64,000 nucleotides of DNA from Cuscuta epithymum (GCA_945859915.1 CAMAPF010000055.1:5268001-5332000); one strand, 5' to 3'. Counted from the first letter of the stretch, positions 12,365-24,173 are shown. Notes: generated by a model from the letters alone, not told the origin. Numbers and translations are program-made.

Positions 12365-12660
12365 CTAGTCGGAATTGGGTAATCCGACTAGGGGGAGGGA
12401 ATAATTTTTTTATTTGGAAACTCTATCTACTTCGACATAAAAAAAACAAAATTAAAAAAAAAAAAAATTCCCCTAGTCGGAATTGGGTAATCCGACTAGG
12501 GGAGGGAATTATTTTTTATTTGGAAACTCTATCTACTTCGACATAAAAAACAAAATTTAAAAAAAAAAAAAAAATTCCCCTAGTCGGAATTGGGTAATCC
12601 GACTAGGGGGGAGGGAATTATTTTTCGAAACCCTAATCCCTGGTCAGAATTGGGAGTTCC
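12365..12660. repeat. Right array of the TAGTCGGA palindrome
   Basis: Three near-identical units of about 110 bp, each with the palindrome (TAGTCGGAATTGGG then TAATCCGACTA), followed by GGGGAGGGAATTATTTTTT and GGAAACTCTATCTACTTCG. A degenerate fourth palindrome (TGGTCAGAATTGGGAG) begins near 12641. Confidence 0.85.
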
Positions 12661-12745
12661 GACTCCCTTGTTTTGGTAAACCCTAGGAAAATCCCCGTGT
12701 TTTGGCAACCCTTCCCCCCTTTTCCCGTGTTTCGGTAAATCACCC

Positions 12746-13239
12746 CGAGTTTGGTGCAAACTTTATGAAAATAAACGATAAAATGATTATTTTACATTCT
12801 AACCTACAAAAGATACATCAAAAGGAGAAAAATGGATTCACAAAAAATAAAATGTAATAATGATAGATAAAGAGATAAAATGAGATGAGTAAAAAGTAAC
12901 TAGAATTTAATTTAAGAAAGTTCATATTTTTGGAACAATCTAAAAAGAAAATTATATCTTATAAAATGCACTAAAGGGAGTATAAATGAAGAGGTTTGTC
13001 TCATTCGATATTTGGTAATAGTTAGTGAACTTGTACTCCGTATTACTCCTATTATACATTTGTGAATTCAAAAATGACAAAAATGCAACACGGAGGTCAT
13101 CGAAAGACAGAAATGATATAAGATCCCGTTTTGGACAAATCCAAGACTAATAGAGGCGTGAAATGTCACAACTGCCCCTGGTGTATTTCCTTCTCCATTC
13201 ACGTGTGTCTTATACGCTGAAGGAGATTAGCCCTTGCTA
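12746..13239. other. AT-rich spacer
   Basis: No supported gene, RNA or transposon end. Confidence 0.45.
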
Positions 13240-14030
13240 CTCTTATGAGCCGAAGGAAACGAGGCAACCTACATTCAATCTCAACCGCCGACTCCATCGT
13301 CTTGGGCTCTTAGTCTTCTCTATCTCCTCTGTCTTCACCACTACCTCCGACTCCGTTCTAATTTTCTCCTTTTCTGCTCTTTCTGTCTGATTGCAACCTA
13401 CCTAAGGTTTGCGGGTATGACGGCTATATGGCGGTGTGGACAAGGCTTCGAAGCAGAGGCCGCTAGGGTGGCGATGTGGTGTTCGAATCGTTGCTCTACC
13501 GCGCACCGTTGCAATTGTGCAAGAGGCTGGGCGTGGTGCGGTGGTTGTGCCGTGGCTTGGGGGGAGGGGGCTGGATTGGGGCAGGGGCTTGAGCTGGCTT
13601 GGGATGGGGGGGGGGGGGGGGAGGTTGGCTGCAGGAACGGGCTTGGTTGGGTGTTCACTGTGGTTCTCAGATCTGGTGGCCAGAATTGGTCACTGCTGGC
13701 AGCGCAGGCGACGCTAACTGGTCATTGGCGGGGGCGGGGAGGACGGCGGCAAGGGATTGGTCACTGGTGAGAGTGGGGACTTGTCACTAGTGGCGACAGG
13801 GTACATGTCACTGAAAGCGGCGCGGACAAGTCAATGGCGGCTGCAGGGACATGTCATTGGCAGCGAGGGTGATCACTGGCGGCGGCAGGGATAGGTCACT
13901 GGCGGCAGCGGGTGGTCACTGGCGGCAGCGGGGTGGTCACTGGTAGCGGCGGGGGTGGTCACTAATGGTGAGTTCACTGGTGGCGACGCGAATTAGTCAC
14001 TGGCGGATTAGGTCACTATCCGAAGAAATC
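13240..14030. repeat. GC-rich island with a GGTCACTGGCGGC minisatellite
   Basis: Base composition switches sharply to GC-rich here. From about 13680 to 14010 a degenerate unit of about 18-30 bp, GGTCACTGGCGGCAGCGG, is repeated ten or more times, mostly in one orientation. A 16-G run lies at 13606-13621. Overlapping Gly/Trp-rich ORFs on the + strand are by-products of the repeat. Origin unknown. Confidence 0.75.
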
Positions 14031-15796
14031 ACCATAGGTTAGGGGTAAACTAGTAAGTGTAAGGCTAATTAATCTCATTTTTGGAATTTATTTAAGAAGT
14101 CACTTTATTTGTCCGTAGCTAATATTTTAGTAATATTAGTGACATAACCCCTAATTTTATTGTTAACTTTTTGTTCAAATCGGATAACTCAAAATAGTGT
14201 ACGTCTGATTCTTATAGGACGATGTAGTAATAATAACTTTAAAAAAAGATGGCTTGAACAGATTTAAGTGCACATTTACAAGTTTACATTTCTATTTCTT
14301 GCCTTGAAATTTACAATTCAACGTCATTTTAAACGGCTGAAAAGGTACTATCAGCGCAATAATTGCCGCAATAATTTATAGTTGTGTTTTTCCTCAATTT
14401 TCTTTGTTTTTTAAAAATATTTTTAAAATAATATGGAAATGCAAATTTCAATAAACGCTGGTTGTAAATTTAACATTTTTACACGGTCTCTTAAGAGGTG
14501 CAATAGATGACGAACACATTTTTATATGGGCGTGCAGTCGGTGATGAGCACATTTTTATATGGGCCTTAATAAATTAATATATAGTACTTGGCAACTAAT
14601 AGTTATAAGTTTGATTTTCCTAATTGTTACTCTGTATTTATTACATCAGAATGTGAACAATTTCTTAGTTTTTATAAATGGGGAAATATAGCATTTTTAT
14701 GAAAAAATGATTAATGACTTTGGTTTACTAACTGTGAGGACAACACTATACAAGTGAAAGCCAATCGATTGTGTAATATGGAGTATTATCTTAAGATTGT
14801 CTAATTTATGTACTTCAAACATTATACTTCGTAAAATTTATATTTCACTGAACTATCTAATTTGTTTGTACAATGTTACACTTTCATATAATACTATTTT
14901 TTCTTAGCTTGTTTCACGAGCCCACAATTTGTCATTTAGAAGAAGGCTTCTAAGATCTGTTAAATGGTCATGCATCCTGATAGCTATTCAGCGCAACTGA
15001 TTTGAATTACATTAGTCCTAAATGGAGCCACCAGAATGCTATTAACAACCCTTCAATAAAATGAATTTTTAAAAATATAAAAAGAATAAAAAATTAAATG
15101 ATTAGTCCTATTATGTCCACTAAACTCCATGCCAACGCCTTCTCTTGCTCTTGGTCTATCTAACCAACGACGCTCCTCCTTATTAAGAAGCTACTATTGT
15201 ACACTATCAAGATTTTTGTGATTGGATTTAAACGTGACATCATTTGAAAGTTATCAGCATTTCATCAATTATGATGGCTAGACAGTGTACGATTTGAATT
15301 GATTAAATTCATTTGATGGCATATTATATTGCTTCTTGTGTTAATTAATACGAGTACGAAGTATCAGTGAAGCTGCTTATTATTAACTATAGACACCTAG
15401 ATAGATTATACATGTGTTTAATTGAAATTGGGGTTTTTATTTAATTAGTTTGGAGCGGTATTATAGATACAAAGAAATTTGATCCATATTTTAAATTCAT
15501 TTGATGGCTGATTGATTCTCCCATACTTCATTGTCATCTGTGCATCTAGCTCCATCCTTGGTCATCTTCGATGCTCCTCGCTATATTGCCTTCATATACC
15601 ACGTATGATAGATAACTCTCCACTAGATAGACGAAGTTTGTTAAGGTTAATCAAGGTTATGTTTGTAAAGTTAATCGATTTGTTCAAAAGAATTTAAATA
15701 TGAGGTTGTGTTAAGTAAAAAAGTGACTGGATTTAGAATTACCCTTTGAATTAACTGTTGTATTCATCAAGCAAAAAATATAACAGGTTAACTATT
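14031..15796. other. AT-rich intergenic DNA
   Basis: No supported gene. A short duplicated phrase (GAGCACATTTTTATATGGGC and a near copy) lies at about 14510-14570. Confidence 0.45.
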
Positions 15797-15801
15797 GTCA
15801 C

Positions 15802-16100
15802 TATTGGCATATCAAAACCAGCCATGCCACGTCAACAAGCCATGCAACGTAAAAGAAGCTGCTGCTGCTAAGAAGATTCAAGAAGCTCTTAGATAGCTGG
15901 ATTAGTTTCTAGTTAGCTGAATTAGTTAGAATTCGGTTATAGCAGTTTTTCTATTTATAAATACTTCTAGTATAACTTTCAGTTTAGTTGGCTTGTATGA
16001 ATCTTGTTCAATACGATAGTTTTGTGAAGATAAATAAAGTTTACTTTCTTCTTCATCTCCTTCATACATAGTTCATCATTCCAGCCTGTTTAATTGTACA
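15802..16100 (+). repeat. 5' LTR of copia A
   Basis: 299 bp, starting TATTGGCATATC and ending TGTACA. It is followed at once by TGGTATCAGAG (16101), the usual initiator-tRNA-Met primer-binding site of copia elements. Confidence 0.9.
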
Positions 16101-16196
16101 TGGTATCAGAGAATATGCTCATAATAATCGCTGCAAAATTACAGTTAAACTGATTTCCATCACTCTGTCAAAGAATTGGAAGAATCATGCCTCGTT

Positions 16197-17257
16197 CAGC
16201 TGCGGAAGATGATTCAAGTCCGTATTATGTTAGTCCTTAAGATAATCCGAAGGCAGCACTTGTCAATCCTCAATTGAATGGAAATAATTTCCATTTATGG
16301 AACAAATCGATGAAGATTGCTCATGGTGCGAAGAATAAGATGAAATTGGTCAACGGTGATTTGCCTAAACCTAATCTGGATCATAAGGATTTTAGAATTC
16401 GGGAGAGAGGAGATCTTATGGTTCAGTCATGGATTCTCAACTCATGCACATAAGAAGTTGCGCAATGCATATTGTATGAAGAAACAGCTGCGAAAATGTG
16501 GAGCACACTGAATGAACGATTCTCTCAAGGAAATCTTCCAAGGATCTTTGATCTTAAAAGACAAATTTATGCTAGTGTTCAAGGTAATCTCAATATTACT
16601 GAGTATTACAATAAACTAGACTCCCTCTTGAGAGAATTGAGTCAATACAATCCTGTTGTTGGATGTACTTGTGGAGTTGTAAAGGGTTGTAAAAGTGAGT
16701 TTCTAAAAACCATGCTTGAACAAGAGGACAAATCCTTGTGATCAAGTCTTTTCCTACTCTTAATCAGATTTTCACCTTTGTATTACAAGACGAGATGCAA
16801 AGAAACATGGGAAGTCGTTTGAATTTGGAATCAATGGCAATGATTTCTAAAGGAAATATCAATGAACAAGATGATCCTGAACCTAGTGCAAACTACAGCA
16901 ATCATGGAAAAGGATTCAATCCATATAACAACAACGTATAATATGAAGGAGAATAAAGTTGTATGCATTCACTGTGGTTTTACCAATAATACCATAGATA
17001 AGTGTTACCAACTTCATGGTTATCCACCTGGATACAGATCCAAAGGAAAACGTGCTCAGAGTGATGGAAATAACAATTCTGGACAAACAAATGTCTATAT
17101 TGCACAAATAGAGAATGTTTCTCAGAGGGCAGATAATAAAGCTAGCCCAATGGTAACTCAAGATCAGTATCAACACTTGCTTAGTCTTATCCAGAACTTG
17201 ACTCAATCTCAGAATACACCTCTCACTCCTCTGTCTCTAGAACAACCATCTAATTGA
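16197..17257 (+). pseudogene. Copia A gag remnant (UBN2-type, CCHC knuckle damaged)
   Basis: Starts at an ATG at 16197. TAA/TAG interruptions occur after YYVSP and after ILNSC, and frame changes near 16740 and 16920. Recognisable parts are LNGNNFHLWNKSMKIA, WSTLNERFSQGN and NITEYYNKLDSLLREL, typical of copia Gag. The zinc knuckle region reads CIHCGFTNNTIDKCY, where the zinc-binding His expected before TIDKCY is replaced by Asn. Non-functional capsid gene. Confidence 0.85.
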
Positions 17258-17279
17258 GGTAGTCATTTCAGTTTCCATA

Positions 17280-19800
17280 CTTCTTTGATGAGTGCTAATG
17301 TTACTTTACCTACTAGCTCTTCCTGAATACTTGACACAGGAGCAACTGGCCATATGGTCAGTGATTTCTCCCTTTTCAAATCTATTGGACCCATTTCGAA
17401 TTTGTTTGTTCACTTACCAACTGGATCCAAAGTCTCAGTCACACACATTGGGACTGTTCAGCTTTTTCCCAATGTAATCCTAACTAGAGTCCTGTATGTT
17501 CCCAATTTTAGTGTCAATCTCATTTCTGTGAGTAAACTCATATCTGAAACTTCAATAATCCTCACATTTCTTGCAAATAAGTGCATTTTACAGGACAAAG
17601 GTTTGAAGGTGAGGATTGGCACTGCTAATTTGATCAAGGGGCTGTACATACTTTAGCTGCACAAGGATATGATTTCTGACAACATTTCTCATGCTACACA
17701 TAGTGCTATCTCAAGCATTTGGCATCAAAGACTAGGTCATGTTTCTGATTTCAAGCTCCAGCCAATCAAAGACATTTTACATATTTCTGTGCTTGATAAT
17801 AAAGATTGTAATGTTTTCTGATGCGTACTATTTAGTAGTACATAAACACCACATTTTAGAATGGTTTTACATTATGTTTACTTAGCTTTTGTACAATTAT
17901 GGTGTAATCTTTATCTTCTAAAATTAAAGAAAAATTAGAAGATATTAAGATATTTTGACATGTAAGCAAAAACATGATGAAAAGAAGAGGAAGGAGCTTG
18001 GGAGCATAAGGAAGGAGCATTGGAGACAAGAGGAAGCTTCATGGAGGACAAAAATGTGTGAAAAATCGGATATGATTCGACCCGGAGATCATAAGAGATC
18101 AAATAAAGCAAGTGAACATGGGAAAATCAGATTATGTCTTAGACCCAACCACCTCACTTCTCCTATAAAAACACCTCTTTCCTTCCTATTTTAGATACCA
18201 ATTTATCCCCTCTTTCATATACACATTATTCTTGTACTTTAGGTAGTCTTTTGAGCTTGGTTTTGCTCTTGAAGCTTGTTGAATTGATTATTAAAGTTGT
18301 GAGTTATTTTCTTAACTTCTTCCCTTGAATATTAATTCTTCCTTTAATCTATCTCTATATTAATGTTGGAGAGTGTTGCTAAGATGACAATTAGTTAACA
18401 TCTCGACATTAATTACTACTAGAAACGATCAATGAACCGATGGTTAATCGTTGATGGTTTCACAAGTAAGTAACTTCGGTTTATTAATGCACGGTCGTGG
18501 TTAATAAACTTAAGAGGGATTAATTGTGTTGGTTAAACCAAAACCGTTGTGTTGAGGTTATCAATCTCAATTGATTTCATCAAGGAGTTAAGAGATTAAT
18601 GCTACTATCAAGTCGATATATGGCGGTGTTCTATACTTGACTAATAGTAAGAGTTATTAATGAACGGTCGTTGTTAATAACTACCCTCGATGAATTGGAG
18701 ATACTCCTCGATTGAGTATTCGAGAAGGGATAAGTTATAGATATAACAATGATCGACTAAAATATATCAACAAGTGGAAAGTAGCAAAACCAAGGTTGAT
18801 TACCTTTGATATTTTATTTCCCTCATTTTAGTATTTTATTTTCTTTCTCAATTATCAAAATTTCCAATTCCCCCTTCCATTTACTTTTATTAATTACGCT
18901 TACACATACGCAAAAAGCATCTTTCCCTGTGGATACGAACTCTACTACGCTATACTACGGTATTAGCCCTTAGTAGTGAATTTAATTTGAGACACACTAC
19001 GACAAAGTGCTCGTCATTTTCCCTATGGCAAAACATCATAGATTGTATTTCCCTATAAGTACTATCAAATCTGTAAAAACGTTTGATCTAATTCATTGTG
19101 ATGTTTGGGTTCCATTTTCAATCCCCACCTATGATGGTTTTCAATACTTTCTCACCATAGTTGATGATTTTTCTAGGACTGTTTGGTGTTGTCTAATGAA
19201 GCACAAATCTGAAACTAAACATCATCTCATATCCTTCCATAAGCTTGTTTTAACCCAATATTCTGCCCACATTAAAGTCATAAGGACTGACAATGGAACT
19301 GAGTTCCATATCCCTGATTTCTATTCTGCTGAGAATCATATGTCAAACCACTTGCTCATACACTCCACAGCATAATGGAGACACTGAAAGAAAACACCAA
19401 ACCCTCTTAAATATAGCCAGAGCTTTAAGGTTTCAAGCACATCTACCCTTACCTTTTTGGGGAGATTGCATTCTCACAGCTACTTACATTGTTAATAGAC
19501 TACCCACCATAGTTCTGAATACTAAATCACCTTTTGAAGTGTTTCACAATCGAATACCTGATTATTCTGTGATCAAATCATTTGGTTGTCTTTGGTACGG
19601 TTTGCCTCTAATCTCATTGGTCACAAAACCAAGTTTCAATCAAGAGCCGGAAAATGTATTTTTCTTGGTTATCCTTCTCACACCAAGGGATACAAACTCT
19701 ATGACCTTGATACTTGCCAAACCTTCATTTCCAGAGATGTAGTGTTCCACGAGTCCACATTTCCATTTAGCAATCTATCATCCAATGAAAATAACACTGT
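17280..19800 (+). pseudogene. Copia A protease-integrase remnant, split by a solo LTR
   Basis: Protease core LDTGATGHM lies near 17327, with the preceding Trp codon changed to TGA. A gag-pre-integrase block (IWHQRLGHVSDF) follows near 17720. The insertion 17819-19016 then interrupts, after which the integrase core resumes (DLIHCDVWVPF, TIVDDFSR, RTDNGTEF). Frameshifts occur near 19375 and 19590. The reading frame on either side of the insertion is compatible, so the insertion itself, not earlier decay, broke this point. Confidence 0.85.
17819..19016. mobile_element. Solo LTR (1198 bp) with perfect TSD TTTTC
   Basis: Begins TGATGCGTACTATTTAG and ends AAGTGCTCGTCA, the TG...CA form of an LTR. 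It is flanked by TTTTC on both sides (17814-17818 and 19017-19021). A TATA box (CTCCTATAAAAACACC) lies at about 18161. No coding sequence. The 3' end style (GTGGATACGAACTCTACTACG) suggests a Ty3/gypsy family, by impression only. It probably arose by LTR-LTR recombination. Confidence 0.88.
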
Positions 19801-20880
19801 TCTTAAGTATATATGGACTTAAGCAAGCAAGCAGGCATTGGTTTTCTAAACTTTCTACTGCATTGAAAAGCTATGGTTTTGTTCAATCTCAAGTAGACTA
19901 TTCACTATTCACATTGCACACAAATCAATTCACCTTGATTTTACTTGTTTATGTGGATGACATCTTGGTTGCTTGTCCTGATATGCAACAAATTCTCAAA
20001 CTCAAGAAATTTCTAGATGACAACTTAATATATAATTAAAGACCTAGGACCTGTGAAATTTTTCCTAGTTTTGGAAGTAGCACGCTCTTCTTCTCGTCTT
20101 TATCTATGCCAAAGGAAATACATAATGGATCTGCTGCAGCACTTTGGCTACCAAGATTGCAAACTTGTGTCATTTCCTATGGATACCAAACTTCGTCTCA
20201 ACAAATATGATGATCAATACTTAGATGACCCTTTTGTATATAGATCATTGATTGGGAAGCTTCTTTATCTCACAATCACTAAACCTGACATAAGCTTTGC
20301 TGTGAACACATTACCACGGTTTATGCAGAAACCTGGATACTCACACTTGTCTGCAGCACATAGAATCCTAAGATACCTTAAAGGATCTATAGGACAAGGT
20401 CTTCTATATTCATCTAACTCTGATTTACAGTTAAAAGGGTTTTCAGACTCAGATTGGGCAAGTTGTATTGATACCAGAAGATCCACCACAGGGTATTGTA
20501 TGTTTTTGGGGAACTCTCATATCTTGGAAATTAAAGAAGCAACATACAGTCTCTAGGAGTTCAGCAAAAGCAGAGTATAAGGCTTTAGCTACCTCAGCTC
20601 CATAAGTCATTGGTGTGTTACAACTCCTCAAAGACTTCAAAATACCTGTGTTCAAGACTACTTTTTTTTGTGATGGCAAATTTGCATTGGCTCTTGCTGC
20701 CAATCCCATTCATCATGAAAGAATCAAACATGTAGAAATTGATTGCCATTTCATTACAGAATGAATTCAATATGGTATCATTCATACACTATTTGTTCCT
20801 ACTCAACATCAACTTGCAAATCACTTGACTAAACCCCTTGGACGTGCTTCTTTTCATTCTCTACTTTCCAAGATGAGTGT
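19800..20880 (+). pseudogene. Copia A reverse transcriptase (3' half) and RNase H remnant
   Basis: The N-terminal half of the reverse transcriptase is missing: text jumps from the integrase C-terminal region straight to YGLKQASRHWFSKL near 19806. The YVDD catalytic box is at about 19950. RT/RNase H linker motifs (TKPDISFAVNTL, HRILRYLKGS, FSDSDWASC, TTGYCMFLG) and the RNase H end (KHVEIDCHFI, DHLTKPL-like NHLTKPL) follow with stops and frameshifts. About 1 kb was deleted relative to complete elements. Confidence 0.85.
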
Positions 20881-20909
20881 ACACAATTTGTACTCTCCTC
20901 TTGAGGGGG

Positions 20910-21209
20910 TATTGGCATATCAAACACCAGCCATGCCACGTCAACAAGCCATGCAACATAAAAGAAGTTGTTGCTGCTAAGAAGATTCCAGAAGCTCCTA
21001 GATAGCTGGATTAGTTCCTAGTTAGCTGAATTAGTTAGAATTCGGTTAAAGCAGTTTTTCTATTTATAAATACTTCTAGTATAACTTTCAGTTTAGTTGG
21101 CTTGTGTGAATGTTGTTCAATACGATAGTTTTGTGAACATAATTAAAGTTTTCTTTCTTCTTCATCTCTTTCATACATAGTTCATCATTCCAGCCTGTTT
21201 AATTCTACA
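20910..21209 (+). repeat. 3' LTR of copia A
   Basis: 300 bp, preceded by the polypurine tract TTGAGGGGG. It ends TTCTACA, followed by GTCAT. Very similar to the 5' LTR with scattered differences. Confidence 0.9.
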
Positions 21210-21214
21210 GTCAT

Positions 21215-21791
21215 GAACTGGAAACATTGTTTTTCAAAAAAGATCAATACATAGCTACCCTTGACAAATGATCGATCAACCAAATTTGGATCAATTTAAC
21301 CGACGTTAAATATTTTACCCATAAAATATAAACCGAGTAATATTCGTTTTTAGTTAGTACTACCCCCGTCCCGAATTGATTTGCAAATTTAACTTTTCTT
21401 GGTCAAACAATTTTATTTTATTCGGTTAATTAAGATTTCAAACATTAATTACATTCTAATTTGGATTGTGCAACTTTGAAGAGATTTCAATATAGTTTCT
21501 AAATATGTAAATATTAATTATTAAAAATTGAATTGATTATCAATAGAGAGGATTGACTTTTATTATTGGTTGACCAAAAATTGTTGACTTACTGTAGAGT
21601 GGATATATAGATCTCTCTCTTTTTTAGCCATAGATATTTAGATCTTTTGTTCTGGGCGTTTTGACTAAAGAAATACTCCGAAAATTTTGACCGGTGGAAA
21701 AAGCGAAAGGAACCATCCTAGTCATTTGGATATACTCCGTAGTACATTGCGACCGTTATGCATTGCTGTACATTTTCTATAAGATATATAA
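21215..21791. other. AT-rich DNA with a degenerate Stowaway-like fragment
   Basis: About 21359-21610 starts TACTACCCCCGTCCCG and contains TTGGTCAAAC, with a weak inverted match (TTGACCAAAAATTG) near 21575. This may be an eroded Stowaway MITE. Nothing else is seen. Confidence 0.35.
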
Positions 21792-22054
21792 TACTCCCTC
21801 CGTAACATTTATATCTTCCCACTTTCCTTTTTAGATGTAACATTCATATCTTCCCATTTCATAATCTTCCAATCATACCCTCAATAATTTTAAAAATAAT
21901 ACACTATTACACCTACTTTTTTTGGATTTGTCCTTCATTCCAACACATTGTTTCGCTATCTTCTCATCATACCCTCAATAATTTATATCCCCTTTCACTA
22001 TTCTTAATCTACCTACTTTTCAAATGGGAACATATATATGTTACGGAGGGAGTA
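21792..22054. mobile_element. Stowaway-type MITE
   Basis: TA-flanked element with terminal inverted repeats ACTCCCTCCGTAACAT and ATGTTACGGAGGGAGT. 263 bp, no ORF. The TA target and CTCCCTCCGT end are the signature of Tc1/mariner-derived Stowaway elements. Confidence 0.85.
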
Positions 22055-22733
22055 CTCCGTAGTAATCTTCAAAAAAAAAAAGGATATAGTACAATTCTTT
22101 GTTTTTCTTTATTGCACTTCGATCTTGAAATTTGACGATGATAATTCTTCCTTACAAAATCCAATTGGAATTACAAACTAAAATTACATATTGAACCTTA
22201 ATTAAATGGAAAATTTTGAATGTGAAATGGTAAAAATCTGACACATAAAAGTAAAGATAAAAAGTAATTTATTATTACCACAATTTTAAAATTGCGTGTT
22301 CCATAAAAACTACTGTTGTTATAAGATAACGCATTGCGTTATTGTAAGCTAAGATCCATTTTATGACTGTTCTTAATTAGTGGGTCATTTTCATTTTATA
22401 TTTAGTGTATATACCTAGTACGTACTTTGTATATGATAACGCAATGCAGTTATGCACTTTATTCTAGTGACATTCTATCATCTACATATAAAAATGGATA
22501 CCAAACAAATGCAAAAAGTACTCTATATAATTTCATTGTATTATATCCCAGTAAATTTAAGTTCCAAATCTCTCATGTTGTTTTGATGGTCAAATGAACT
22601 AGGTGGATTTCTATAACACGAGTGGTTGCTTAAATTAATTCATCATTTCCATTTTTATTTGTAAAAATGATTAGATTTCATGTTTGACATACCGGGGGAA
22701 TTTTGTGAGTTCAACTTCATATTTAATTTACCA
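22055..22733. other. AT-rich DNA
   Basis: No supported feature. Confidence 0.4.
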
Positions 22734-22762
22734 CTAGACGATGTACCCGTGCGATGCACGGG
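22734..22762 (-). mobile_element. Possible Helitron 3' terminus (minus strand)
   Basis: On the minus strand a 7-bp stem with a 3-nt loop (CCCGTGC ATC GCACGGG) is followed 8 nt later by CTAG and then T. This fits the Helitron rule: hairpin, CTRR end, insertion before T. The 5' TC end, which would lie at higher coordinates, was not identified. Confidence 0.4.
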
Positions 22763-23788
22763 AATATCTAGAATAAAATAGTACTATGAAGGTTATTTAA
22801 AATTATATTTTATATGGAGTATATATATAGAAACAATAATATCGTATAATCTTATAACGCTGGTCATATAATGTCAGTTTACTCACAATGAATTAGTAGG
22901 TCGTATGAAGAATTTTTAGTAAAATTACTAAAAGTACATATTGTAAGAATAAGTTGTATGAGACAATGAAAATGTCACGATAGTACAATACTACAATGTG
23001 TAGTGTTTATATTGTTGATCATCCCTATGTTTTGTAAATCAGGACAATCTTTTTTTAGTGGTACGTGCATAAAAATGATCAGAAGTTTTGTAAAATATCT
23101 TTATATATAAAAATTTGGAATTTTTTAGTAATTTTTTTTGGTATTTAATAAAAAGTTTTTAGTAAATATGTCATTTCTTTAACGGTCGGAGGTGGTGGTG
23201 CAGGGAGGTAGTACCACCACCTCCTGTCACCGGGGAAAAAATTTTAAATTCATTACGAATGCCATAATTTTGGCAGAAGTCAGAATGATTCAAGTTGCCA
23301 GAATGAAAGTGTTGGCATTCTCAAAGAGTAATATGCCATGAGGCTAGTGGTGCAGGGAGGTAGTACAGGCGGTGGGAAAGACATTCATATTTGTTTTAAT
23401 TTTTTATGGAGTTTTACTATTTTTTATTAATTTTCAGAAAAAATAAAAAAGAAAAAGAATTTTAAATTTTTATTTTATAAAAAAATTATTAATTTTTTAA
23501 TTATTTTTCTAAGATTTTTTGATTTTTTTTTTCAAATTTATTATGAATTAAACATTTAATTATGACTCTTGACCACCTTTTACACATATTTAAAGGAGGG
23601 GTAAGAATGGAATGAAAAAATAGGTATGTTCCCATAAGACCAGGCCAATATGATCCTATGTTGGAATAAAAGTATAGCAAGTCCTATTTTGAACTTTTGT
23701 CATAGTTTTAGTCCTATTTGAAGTAATTTCTATTCTAAAAAGGGTTGAAATATACTTTCACTTGAATGTAATACTTTTATAAATTAAT
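22763..23788. other. AT-rich DNA, possible Helitron body
   Basis: No ORF of note. A phrase GGTGCAGGGAGGTAGTAC occurs twice (near 23198 and 23350), marking an imperfect duplication of about 150 bp. Confidence 0.35.
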
Positions 23789-24150
23789 GGGAAAATGGAA
23801 ACTAATAATCCAACCTTTTAGCGGTCTTCTTACAATAGTCCCACCTTTTTGTTATTCATGAATAATCCAACCTTTTCACCTCATCTTCATTCACTGGTCT
23901 CTGACCGGTTGATGACCTGCTATTCCAAGTTATTTTCTTATCTTTGCAAATCATTATACCATAAATCTCACCTTTCACAAAGATAATATTTTGCAAAGAT
24001 AAGAAAATAACTTGGAATAACAGGTCATTAACCGGTCAGAGACCAGCGAATGAAGATGGGATGCAAATGTTGGATTATTATTGATAACGAAAAGGTGAGA
24101 CTATTGTAAGAAGACTGCTAAAAGGTTGAATTATTAGTTTCCATTTTCCC
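23789..24150. mobile_element. Foldback Mutator-like MITE
   Basis: 362 bp with long inverted arms: GGGAAAATGGAAACTAATAA at the left mirrors TTATTAGTTTCCATTTTCCC at the right. The arms extend almost to the middle (CTTATCTTTGCAAA/TTTGCAAAGATAAG). Flanks TAAATTAAT and TAAATTAAA form an 8/9 target duplication, typical of Mutator-like elements. Confidence 0.85.
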
Positions 24151-24173
24151 TAAATTAAATTAATTGTTATAAA

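Larger units (their letters stand above)
8811..12745 (+). mobile_element. Putative transposon-like unit carrying a PMD gene
   Basis: The outer about 110-120 bp at each side are degenerate inverted repeats. On the left come ATTACCAAATAACGGGAA, then TTACCAAAACACGGGAGTCGG, then TTAGGGTTTGGAAAAATG. The right end read on the minus strand gives ATTTACCGAAACACGGG, then TTTACCAAAACAAGGGAGTC, then TTAGGGTTTCGAAAAAT, in the same order. Inside lie arrays of a TCGGA palindrome on both flanks and one PMD gene. I found no clear target-site duplication and no transposase, so the superfamily is unknown. PMD domains are known to occur both in host MAIN-type genes and inside transposons. Confidence 0.6.
15802..21209 (+). 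mobile_element. Copia element A, decayed, with a nested solo LTR
   Basis: LTRs at 15802-16100 and 20910-21209 flank gag, protease, integrase, reverse transcriptase and RNase H remnants in Ty1/copia order. The flanks are GTCAC (15797-15801) and GTCAT (21210-21214), a 4/5 target duplication. The internal part carries many stop codons and a large deletion, so it is dead. LTRs differ at several sites, so it is older than copia B and C. Confidence 0.92.

Noticed and set aside
13417..13790. Overlapping Gly/Trp-rich ORFs on the + strand
   Set aside because: They arise from the GC-rich minisatellite; no conserved domain.
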